In this document: piece after piece, positions 1-4,918 of the stretch
Position numbering within the stretch: the first letter of the stretch is position 1
Layout of the letters: each line of letters begins with the position of its first letter
DNA from: Pseudomonadota bacterium
GTDB taxonomy: Bacteria; Pseudomonadota; Alphaproteobacteria; Rhizobiales; Kaistiaceae
Length of the DNA stretch: 5,776 nucleotides
NCBI GenBank assembly: GCA_023433185.1
Contig: JAEZEN010000287.1
Location: 1 to 5,776 of the forward strand
Direction: 5' to 3'
Position numbers and translations under genes: made by a program
The notes under the pieces: generated by a model
Database searches by the model: none
What the model was told of the DNA's origin: nothing
The model's input: the letters and a program-made list of their open reading frames with translations, nothing else

Positions 1-457
1 CGTCGGGGCCGAGCACCGCGGCAAGGCTGTCGGTGCCGGCGAGCGCATCCGCAAGGCGCTCCGCGCGCGTGACAGGCGACTCCCGGATTGCGTCGCCGGT
101 GCCTGCGACCAGCACGGCGGCGGTGCCCCGGCCGAGGTCGAGCCGACGGCAGGCGGCGGCAAGCACCGACTGCGTCACCCCGAAACTGAAGCGGAGCACC
201 TCGAGCCGATCATGGTCGAGGGGCAGCGACCTGGCGAGGCCGGCAACCTGGCGGGCGAGCGGGCTCGTCCGCGAGAACCGGCGCTGGAGGAGCGCGGCCA
301 TCTCATCCGTGCCAAGGAAGGCGGCCCCCGCGGCGTTCGCCCAAAGCACGGCGCTGCCGTCGCCGCGGAACACGAAGGCCGGGCGCGGGTCGAGAAGCAG
401 CGCCCCGACAGCCGGCACCGCAGAGAGATCGAGAAAGACTTCGGTCCGCCCGTTCAT
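1..457 (-). CDS. PAS-type sensor histidine kinase, N-terminal fragment (C-terminus beyond left edge)
   Basis: 152 residues are visible, starting MNGRTEVFLD and still open at the window edge. The start is the first ATG after an in-frame TGA ten codons upstream; only a weak GGTGG precedes it. Residues about 20-60 (LLDPRPAFVFRGDG then VLWANAAGAAFLGTDEM) look like the beginning of a PAS fold, with the conserved Trp-Ala-Asn stretch. The next ~90 residues (RFSRTSPLARQVAGLARSLP, then ADALAGTDSLAAVLGPD) fit the N-terminal region of long PAS-containing sensor kinases of Rhizobiales (PdhS/DivJ-like), known from general family knowledge. The kinase core (H-box, ATPase) is not in the window, so histidine kinase is an inference. 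It is divergent from the phasin genes. It could instead be a PAS protein with another output domain. Confidence 0.6.
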   Translation of the reverse strand, partial: MNGRTEVFLDLSAVPAVGALLLDPRPAFVFRGDGSAVLWANAAGAAFLGTDEMAALLQRRFSRTSPLARQVAGLARSLPLDHDRLEVLRFSFGVTQSVLAAACRRLDLGRGTAAVLVAGTGDAIRESPVTRAERLADALAGTDSLAAVLGPD

Positions 458-587
458 CGACGCGCCACCGTCATTGCAGGTTCAAGCGGGACGGTCATCA
501 TCATGCCTGCGCCGGTCTTAGCCCGGCGGCGGTCAAGGGTCCATGCAGCCGGAAGCGCCGCCTCGGGGCTTGGTTAACCCTCCGTGG

Positions 588-616
588 TTGGCCTTCGGCG
601 AAGTGCGTCCTATTCT
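588..616 (+). promoter_or_regulatory. Probable sigma70-type promoter of phasin gene 1
   Basis: TTGGCC (588-593) and TATTCT (611-616) are separated by exactly 17 bp, each matching four of six consensus bases. The predicted start lies near 623, about 34 nt before the ATG at 657. No PhaR-like TGC-N3-GCA motif overlaps it. This is a pattern match only. Confidence 0.45.
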
Positions 617-656
617 TCTCACCACCCAGGCAGCCGACAGGAAGGGACACCACACC

Positions 657-1034
657 ATGCAGCGTACCCCCTTCGAGATCCCCGACCAGATGCGGGAAGT
701 TGCGGACAAGAGCGTCGAACAGGCCCGGAAGGCGCTCGGGCAGTATCTCGACGCCACCCAGGAGGCCGTCGCCAAGGCCGAGGGCTCGGCCAGATCGGCG
801 CGCGAGGGCGCCGCCGAAGTCAGCCGCCAAGCCCTCGCCTTCCTTGAGGAGAACGTCAACGCCTCGTTCGACTTCGCCCACCGCCTGGTGCAAGCGCGGA
901 CCGTCGAGGAGATCGCGGCGCTGCAGAAGGAGTTTCTCGCGCGCCAGATGGCGGGCCTGGCCGAGCAGGGCAAGAGCCTCGGAACGATGGTCGGCCGGGC
1001 GGCGAGCGAGGCGGTGGACAAGACGCGGAAGTAG
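657..1034 (+). CDS. Phasin family protein (polyhydroxyalkanoate granule-associated), copy 1
   Basis: A 125-residue amphipathic, all-helical protein without signal peptide or membrane segment. Residues 20-110 show the phasin pattern: VEQARKALGQYLDATQEAV, NVNASFDFAHRLVQARTVEEIAALQKEFLARQM. Phasins coat polyhydroxyalkanoate granules in the cytoplasm and control granule size and number. The frame is open upstream to 543, but the ATG at 657 is chosen because a strong ribosome-binding site AGGAAGGGA (639-647) lies 9 nt before it and similarity to phasins begins there. It is followed 193 bp later by a second, diverged phasin on the same strand; no clear terminator lies between them, so some read-through is possible. 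Shorter than copy 2, it lacks an extended N-terminal arm. Confidence 0.85.
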   Translation: MQRTPFEIPDQMREVADKSVEQARKALGQYLDATQEAVAKAEGSARSAREGAAEVSRQALAFLEENVNASFDFAHRLVQARTVEEIAALQKEFLARQMAGLAEQGKSLGTMVGRAASEAVDKTRK

Positions 1035-1088
1035 ACCACCCCTTTCCATCGGCCCCGCACGTTTCGGCGCGGAAAAACGGGCCTGTCG

Positions 1089-1122
1089 TTGTGCGTTGCG
1101 AGATACATATTGCAATGCACAA
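1089..1122. promoter_or_regulatory. Putative PhaR-type operator (inverted repeat) upstream of phasin gene 2
   Basis: Two 11-bp arms, TTGTGCGTTGC (1089-1099) and GCAATGCACAA (1112-1122), are inverted repeats with 10 of 11 positions paired, separated by 12 bp. The right arm with its flank contains TTGCAATGCA, the TGC-N3-GCA core of published PhaR/PhbF operators; the left arm carries a weaker TGC-N3-GCG version. The right arm overlaps the -35 box of the phasin 2 promoter, so a bound repressor would block RNA polymerase. PhaR typically represses phasin genes until nascent PHA granules titrate it away. Identity of the regulator is inferred. Confidence 0.6.
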
Positions 1123-1138
1123 ACACTCTGCCTATATA
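1110..1138 (+). promoter_or_regulatory. Sigma70-type promoter of phasin gene 2
   Basis: TTGCAA (1110-1115) and TATATA (1133-1138) stand 17 bp apart in a conspicuously AT-rich patch inside GC-rich DNA. The predicted start near 1145 leaves a leader of about 80 nt before the ATG at 1228. The -35 box is embedded in the inverted repeat 1089-1122. Confidence 0.6.
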
Positions 1139-1227
1139 TCGATCATCGGCGACGATCCGCGGCGTTAGTTCCCTGTGAGGGGTGCCCCGGACGCCGCAAG
1201 GTTTCCTATCGCGAGGATACGACCACG

Positions 1228-1716
1228 ATGGCTACGACCCAGAGCAAGAGCAAGACCAAGGCCGACACGATGGATTTCAAGCCGCCGTTCGAGGCCTTCA
1301 CCATGCCGACCGGCAGCTTCGACGTTCCGGTCGCCTTTCGCGATCTCGCGGAGAAGGGCATCGCCCAGGCGCGCGACGCCTATGCCAAGATGAAGACGGC
1401 GGCCGAGGACACCACCGAGGCGGTCGAGGACACCTTCGAGACCGCCCGCGACGGTGCGTTCACCTTCGGCGTCAAGACGATCGATGCCGTCAAGGCCAAC
1501 AGCGACGCGTCCTTTGCCTTCGCCAAGGACCTCTTCGGCGCCAAGACCCTCGCCGACGTGATCGAGCTCCAGACGGCGTTCGCCCGCCACCAGTTCGACA
1601 CCATGACGGCGCAGGCCAAGGAATTCCAGGAGCTCGCGCAGAAGGTCATGACCGACGCGACCAAGCCGATCACGGCCCACGTCGAAAAGTCGTTCAAGGA
1701 GATCAAGGCCGGGTAA
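1228..1716 (+). CDS. Phasin family protein (polyhydroxyalkanoate granule-associated), copy 2
   Basis: 162 residues. A Lys/Thr/Ser-rich start (MATTQSKSKTKADT) is followed by a proline-containing linker (residues 16-37, with PPFEAFTMPTGSFDVP) and a long amphipathic helical region. Residues 38-140 carry the phasin hallmarks: DLAEKGIAQARDAYAKMK, NSDASFAFAKDLFGAKTLADVIELQTAF and ARHQFDTMTAQAKEFQELAQ. It is the fuller, canonical alphaproteobacterial phasin, expected to coat PHA granules in the cytoplasm. The start is fixed by GAGGA at 1213-1217, 10 nt before the ATG. It has its own strong promoter with a probable PhaR operator and is followed by a perfect terminator, so it is a monocistronic, separately regulated unit despite lying behind phasin copy 1. 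Confidence 0.9.
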   Translation: MATTQSKSKTKADTMDFKPPFEAFTMPTGSFDVPVAFRDLAEKGIAQARDAYAKMKTAAEDTTEAVEDTFETARDGAFTFGVKTIDAVKANSDASFAFAKDLFGAKTLADVIELQTAFARHQFDTMTAQAKEFQELAQKVMTDATKPITAHVEKSFKEIKAG

Positions 1717-1745
1717 CCTCCCCCCGGTCCTGATAGTGGCGTACG

Positions 1746-1779
1746 AACGGCCCGGCTCCTCCCTCCGGGCCGTTTCGAT
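1746..1779 (+). terminator. Rho-independent terminator of phasin gene 2
   Basis: Perfect 10-bp stem AACGGCCCGG (1746-1755) with CCGGGCCGTT (1765-1774), a 9-nt loop and a short T-rich tail (TTTCGATT overlapping the stem end). It begins 30 nt after the phasin stop codon. Confidence 0.8.
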
Positions 1780-1830
1780 TCCGGGGTCCGCCGGCGCACC
1801 ACGGGAGCGTCGGTCCGCCTCTCTTTCCGC

Positions 1831-1859
1831 TTGAACGAACGCGCGCGAGACTCTAGGTT
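1831..1859 (+). promoter_or_regulatory. Probable promoter of tRNA-His
   Basis: TTGAAC (1831-1836) and TAGGTT (1854-1859), 17 bp apart, put the start near 1866, about 11 nt before the mature tRNA 5' end. Placement supports it; the -10 box is weak (three of six). Confidence 0.45.
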
Positions 1860-1876
1860 CCGCCCGCGCACGACGT

Positions 1877-1952
1877 GCAGCCGTAGCTCAGTTGGTAGAG
1901 CGCCGGATTGTGGATCCGTAGGTCGCTGGTTCGAGCCCAGCCGGCTGTACCA
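1877..1952 (+). tRNA. tRNA-His (anticodon GTG), alphaproteobacterial type without G-1
   Basis: A complete 76-nt cloverleaf with encoded CCA (1950-1952). Acceptor GCAGCCG (1877-1883) pairs with 1942-1948, the D arm is GCTC/GAGC, and the anticodon loop TTGTGGA has GTG at 1910-1912. The T arm is GCTGG/CCAGC with loop TTCGAGC. The discriminator is A73 (1949) and the base before position 1 is T, so no G-1 is encoded. This is the non-canonical tRNA-His of many Alphaproteobacteria, read by an unusual HisRS. The acceptor closes with a G1-U72 wobble, and anticodon-stem pair 27-43 is a C-U mismatch (1903/1919). No repeat of the tRNA 3' end was noticed elsewhere in the window, so no sign of an inserted element at this tRNA. 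Confidence 0.95.
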
Positions 1953-2051
1953 ATCAGACCAGTCCCCATCACCCAGTGCCCCCAGGCCGCCCCGCAGGGT
2001 GCAGTCCCAGCGCGGCATGAGGCGCGTCGCCGCGAGGCATCCGCCGATGCG

Positions 2052-2076
2052 AAAACGCCGGCCCCTCGGCCGGCGT
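2052..2076 (-). terminator. Rho-independent terminator of the small exported protein gene
   Basis: Read on the minus strand, a perfect 9-bp stem (ACGCCGGCC at 2055-2063 with GGCCGGCGT at 2068-2076) and a 4-nt loop run into TTTT. It lies 28 nt past the stop codon of the gene ending at 2105. On the plus strand the same hairpin, downstream of tRNA-His, has no T tract. Confidence 0.75.
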
Positions 2077-2104
2077 CGTCGTATTCGGCTGGAACGGCGT
2101 CGCG

Positions 2105-2359
2105 TCAGCGCGCGGGGCCGTCCTCGTCCGGGTCGGGGTCGGTATTGGCCTCCTCGCAGCGGGCGAGGCGGCCCTTCTCGGCCATCGCCTCTTCCTCCGT
2201 CGCATAGGGCCCGGCGAGCTTGCCGAAGCCCGGCAGGACCACGTCGACCACCTCGCAGCTGCGATCCTCGCCGGAGACGACGAACCACTCGTCGGCGTGG
2301 GCGATAGTGACGGTCGAGGCCGCGATCAGCGCGGCGAGGGTCAGGGTTCTCGCGATCAT
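2105..2359 (-). CDS. Small exported hypothetical protein with one cysteine pair and acidic tail
   Basis: 84 residues. Residues 1-22 (MIARTLTLAALIAASTVTIAHA) form a Sec signal peptide: Arg at position 4, hydrophobic core and an AHA cleavage site. The mature protein would be about 62 residues and periplasmic. It begins DEWFVVSGEDRSCEVVDVV and contains Cys35 and Cys68, able to form one disulfide. GPYATEEEAMAEKGRL recalls the end of SPOR-like folds but is too short to assign. The tail is very acidic (TDPDPDEDGP). The ATG at 2359 is preferred over an earlier frame opening at 2401 because GGGAGG (2369-2374) sits 9 nt upstream and the signal peptide starts there. It lies 108 bp behind the dioxygenase gene on the same strand and could be co-transcribed. 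Function unknown. Confidence 0.75.
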   Translation of the reverse strand: MIARTLTLAALIAASTVTIAHADEWFVVSGEDRSCEVVDVVLPGFGKLAGPYATEEEAMAEKGRLARCEEANTDPDPDEDGPAR

Positions 2360-2467
2360 GTCGGTGTACCTCCCGGGGTTGGGGCGCGCAGCGCCGCACA
2401 AAGACGACGGGTCGCCCTCCGCCGCAAAGCGGTAGCACGCAGCCGGCAGCGCGCCAAGCGGCGGCGT

Positions 2468-3069
2468 TCAACCGCGGTCGAGCACCGCGTCGAACCGCGC
2501 GGTTCGGGTCGGCCCGTCATCGACGGCGACAAGGAGCGCCGGATCGAAGATGCGGTCGCGCGCATTGCCCGGCTCGCCGGGGAAGTAGAGCTGCGTCATG
2601 AGCACCGGGCCGCCCGGGGCCTGGAACTTGACGTGGAAATGCCGGGTCCGGCCCGGATAGAGACCGGGGACGATGGTCTCGAAGCGATAGTTGCCGTCGG
2701 GGCCGGCGAACTGGTGGCCGCGGAGGCCATAGCCGCGGTTGTCATAGTGGCGGCATCGTCGCAGTGCCAGAGGTCGACGAGCGCGCCCGAGATCGGCCGG
2801 CAGTCGCGGCCGAGGACGGTGCCGGCGAGGACGATCGGCGTGCCCGCAATGCCCGGCTCGCGGAGCACGGCTCGTTCCGGCGAGTCCGGCGTGAAGTAGG
2901 GCCCCTCGGTCTGGTGCGGCGTGAGGTCAGGGTCTTCGCCGCAGGCGGGCGTGAGCGGCAGCTCGGCCGCTGACGCCAGCCGCGGCCAGGTCGGCCCCGC
3001 GAAACCGGCGGCACCCAAGCCGGCGAGGCCGCGCAGGAAGCGTCGCCGGGTGCCTTCGCGATCGGCCAT
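2468..3069 (-). pseudogene. Tat-exported intradiol ring-cleavage dioxygenase, broken by a one-base deletion
   Basis: The N-terminal half reads MADREGTRRRFLRGLAGLGAAG, a twin-arginine signal, then HQTEGPYFTPDSPER and GALVDLWHCDDA. All are typical of exported relatives of protocatechuate 3,4-dioxygenase and catechol 1,2-dioxygenase, which open catecholic rings with Fe(III). At 2750-2754 the frame breaks: the reading frame from 2749 down to 2468 continues the family as YDNRGYGLRGHQF, then GLYPGRTRHFHV, then LMTQLYFPGEPGN, ending VLDRG. One missing base (expected Gly-His before YDN) restores a normal ~200-residue protein. As written, the first frame runs on to a stop at 2596 and gives 157 residues that lack all four expected iron ligands (Tyr of YDN, Tyr of GLYPG, His-x-His of RHFHV). 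The start at 3069 has GGGAGG (3078-3083) 8 nt upstream. Either a real recent lesion or a sequencing/assembly error. Confidence 0.85.
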
Positions 3070-3141
3070 GGTCCGAGCCTCCCCTGGGATTGGATGCGAC
3101 GGGGCGGACGCTGCCTGAGGTTTCGCCGGCGCACGCGCGAT

Positions 3142-3163
3142 CCTATATAGGCGGGATCCCGCC
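3142..3163. promoter_or_regulatory. Overlapping palindromes with TATATA box in the dioxygenase-hemerythrin divergent promoter region
   Basis: CCTATATAGG (3142-3151) is a perfect 10-bp palindrome containing a TATATA usable as a -10 box in either direction. It overlaps by two bases a perfect 14-bp palindrome, GGCGGGATCCCGCC (3150-3163). For the plus strand, TATATA at 3144-3149 would start transcription near 3156, inside the second palindrome, so a dimeric regulator bound there would block initiation. The -35 region (3121-3126, TTTCGC) is poor, consistent with an activator or alternative sigma factor. Function inferred. Confidence 0.4.
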
Positions 3164-3181
3164 ACCGACACGGCCTCCCGC

Positions 3182-3757
3182 ATGATTCTCGACCTCGACC
3201 AGCGCACCGGCTGGCCCGACGACCTCAGGCTCCTCATCGAGCGCTATCCGCGCGCCGCCTGGCAGGGCCACGCCAATCTCGGCGAACTCGCCCGCTTCTG
3301 GCTCGGCATCCACGACGGATTCCGCCGGTCGGGGCTCGCGCTCGCCCAGGGCGCCGCGGATTTCCGCGAGGGACGGCTGTCGCCGGCCGAGTACCGCGCC
3401 TGGTTCCGGCCGCGGCTTCAGACCTTCCTCGGCCACCTCGAGGGCCACCACACGATCGAGGACCATCAGTTCTTCCCGGTCTTCGGCCGGGCGGAGCCGC
3501 GCCTGCTCCGCGGCTTCGAGGTGCTCGAGAGCGACCACGAGAACATCCACGCCGCGATGGAAGCGACCTTCGAGGCGGCCAACGCCTTCCTGCGGGCGAG
3601 CGAGACCGACCGCGACGCGATGCTGCAGGCCGGCGATGCCTATGCCGCCGCCGGGCAGAAGCTCCTCCACAAGCTCGGCCGCCATCTCGAGGACGAGGAG
3701 GACCTGATCATCCCGCTGATCCTCGACCGGGGCGAAGGACCGCTCGGCGTCGGCTGA
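3182..3757 (+). CDS. Hemerythrin-like HHE cation-binding domain protein
   Basis: 191 residues, no signal peptide or membrane helix, so cytoplasmic. The four-helix HHE pattern is clear: His30 (WQGHANLGEL), His44 (LGIHDGF), His85, His89, His90 and Glu93 (GHLEGHHTIEDHQFFPVF), His119 and His123 (LESDHENIH), and His163, His168 with Glu170/172/173 (LLHKLGRHLEDEEDLIIPLIL). Such proteins bind a di-iron centre and serve in O2, NO or oxidative-stress sensing or iron handling; which one cannot be read here. Residues 50-80 form a longer insertion (RLSPAEYRAWFRPRLQ) between the first and second helices. No Shine-Dalgarno sequence precedes the ATG, and no other start exists between it and the putative promoter. 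It is divergent from the dioxygenase gene and 108 bp ahead of the RiPP genes, with a hairpin between. Confidence 0.9.
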   Translation: MILDLDQRTGWPDDLRLLIERYPRAAWQGHANLGELARFWLGIHDGFRRSGLALAQGAADFREGRLSPAEYRAWFRPRLQTFLGHLEGHHTIEDHQFFPVFGRAEPRLLRGFEVLESDHENIHAAMEATFEAANAFLRASETDRDAMLQAGDAYAAAGQKLLHKLGRHLEDEEDLIIPLILDRGEGPLGVG

Positions 3758-3768
3758 CAGGCCGCCTG

Positions 3769-3790
3769 CGGCGGCGCACGCCGCCGGTTT
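3769..3790 (+). terminator. Possible terminator after the hemerythrin gene
   Basis: Stem CGGCGGC (3769-3775) with GCCGCCG (3780-3786), loop of 4 nt, followed by GTTT. The stem is strong but the T run is only three bases, so termination may be partial. It begins 12 nt after the stop codon. Confidence 0.4.
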
Positions 3791-3817
3791 GCCGTCCCCC
3801 GGCCCCCATGCGATAAA
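3789..3817 (+). promoter_or_regulatory. Possible promoter of the RiPP biosynthesis operon
   Basis: TTGCCG (3789-3794) and GATAAA (3812-3817) stand 17 bp apart, each matching four of six consensus bases. ATAAATT is the only AT-rich run between the hemerythrin and SagC-like genes. The start near 3824 would give a leader of about 40 nt. Confidence 0.35.
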
Positions 3818-3865
3818 TTCCGGCGGGCAGAGGCGCGCCGCCCCCCGCGGCTGGGCTGGAGGGAA

Positions 3866-4918
3866 ATGGCCAACGACGTCCCCGGCGTCAGGGAGGCGCG
3901 TTACCGCCTTCTCGGGATACAGGCGATTCCGTTTGCCGACGGCGTCGTCATCCGTCGCGGCCGTGCCCGGATATACCTGCGCGGCGAAGGGCTCGGCGAC
4001 CTCCTCGACCTCCTGATCCGGCGCTCCGCCGAAGGCGGCGGCATCAGCCTCGCCGGCATGATGGCCGAGGTCGAGGGCGCCCGCCACACCGCACTGAAGG
4101 CGCTGTTCGACCGTCTGGTCTCCGAGCGCTTCCTGGTCGCCGCCGGCATCCCCTATGGCGACGAGCGGCCGGACGACGTCTTCTACTGGAACCACGGCGC
4201 CGATGCGGCAGCCTCGCGGGACGCCCTCGCCCGCATCGAGATCGCGGTCTTCGGGGTCAACCACATCACGCTGCCGCTGATCGGCAATCTCCGGAGCTGC
4301 GGCTTCCGGTCGGTGACGCTCGTCGACCATCCGGCGCTCCGCAACCTCGACTTCTTCAACGACCGCCAGGACCTCCGCCCCGAGATCGCCGGGGCGATGG
4401 CGACCCCGCCACGGAACCTCGAGGAGTGGACGCTGCGCGCCAGGCCGGCCGACTGCCACGTCGTCTGCAGCGACTTCGGCGGCCTCGACCTGATGCGCGA
4501 GTGGAACCGGAAGTGCGTCGCCTCGGGCACGCGCTTCTACCCCATCGTCCTCGAGGACGAGGTCGCGAGCCTCGGCCCGCTGGTCGTGCCGCGCGAGGGG
4601 CCGTGCTACGAGTGCCTGGCGGCGCGCATCGACTCGAACCGCAGCGACGCCGCCCTCCACAGGGCCGGCGAGGAACACGCCTTCTTCGGCCAGACGGTCA
4701 CCGGATTCGTCCAGCCCATGGCGCGCGTCGCCGCCGACCTCGCCGCCATCGATCTCCTCAAGGCCTTCGGCCGGACACTTCCCGGTGACGTGGTCGGCCG
4801 CCTCATCGAGGCCGACCTGATGGCGCCGGCGCTCCGCGTGCGGACCGTGCTCCGGGCGCCGCGCTGCCCGGTCTGCTCCCCCGCCCGGTTCGGGCGCGGC
4901 GGCGGGGGCGAGCCGTGA
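3866..4918 (+). CDS. SagC-like TOMM cyclodehydratase partner (leader-peptide-binding E1-like protein)
   Basis: 350 residues. In thiazole/oxazole-modified RiPP pathways the C protein binds the precursor's leader peptide and presents its Cys/Ser/Thr residues to the YcaO enzyme for ATP-driven cyclodehydration. Residues ~12-92 look like the winged-helix RiPP recognition element (VVIRRGRARIYLRGEG, then a helical part ending LFDRLVSERFLVAAG). Residues ~123-240 are an E1/ThiF-like core (IEIAVFGVNHITLPLIGNLRSCGFRSVTLVD), but the glycine-rich nucleotide loop is degenerate (GVNHIT), as usual in SagC-type proteins that no longer adenylate. Cys247/Cys250 (GPCYECLAARI) and Cys334/Cys337 (PRCPVCSPARF) form the family's four-cysteine zinc site. 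The ATG at 3866 follows GGAGGG (3858-3863) closely. Its stop overlaps the YcaO start (GTGA), so the two are translationally coupled. No precursor-like ORF lies just upstream. Confidence 0.85.
   Translation: MANDVPGVREARYRLLGIQAIPFADGVVIRRGRARIYLRGEGLGDLLDLLIRRSAEGGGISLAGMMAEVEGARHTALKALFDRLVSERFLVAAGIPYGDERPDDVFYWNHGADAAASRDALARIEIAVFGVNHITLPLIGNLRSCGFRSVTLVDHPALRNLDFFNDRQDLRPEIAGAMATPPRNLEEWTLRARPADCHVVCSDFGGLDLMREWNRKCVASGTRFYPIVLEDEVASLGPLVVPREGPCYECLAARIDSNRSDAALHRAGEEHAFFGQTVTGFVQPMARVAADLAAIDLLKAFGRTLPGDVVGRLIEADLMAPALRVRTVLRAPRCPVCSPARFGRGGGGEP

Noticed and set aside
531..536. TTGACC on the minus strand as the -35 box of the sensor kinase promoter
   Set aside because: No acceptable -10 box at 16-18 bp; a promoter could not be supported.
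572..579. GGTTAACC palindrome as a CtrA binding site between the sensor kinase and phasin genes
   Set aside because: Only one TTAA half-site is present; the TTAA-N7-TTAA arrangement is missing.
543..656. Upstream extension of phasin 1 to the ATG at 543
   Set aside because: The added 38 residues are not phasin-like and cover the promoter; the ATG at 657 has the strong ribosome-binding site.
1928..1952. tRNA-His 3' end as an attachment site for an integrated element
   Set aside because: No repeat of the tRNA end and no integrase were seen; downstream genes look chromosomal.
1380..2471. 363-codon minus-strand open frame crossing phasin 2, the terminator and the tRNA
   Set aside because: It runs through a tRNA and an intrinsic terminator and has no family pattern; a composition artefact.
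2742..2769. Programmed ribosomal frameshifting in the dioxygenase gene
   Set aside because: No slippery heptamer or downstream structure is evident, and the family is not known to use it; a one-base deletion explains the data.
3070..3237. Upstream extension of the dioxygenase frame to 3237
   Set aside because: It overlaps the divergent hemerythrin start, while the ATG at 3069 has a good ribosome site and begins directly ahead of the Tat signal.
3758..3865. A RiPP precursor peptide upstream of the SagC-like gene
   Set aside because: The only ATG on the plus strand here (3808) reads two codons before a stop, and no Cys/Ser/Thr-rich short ORF is seen on either strand.
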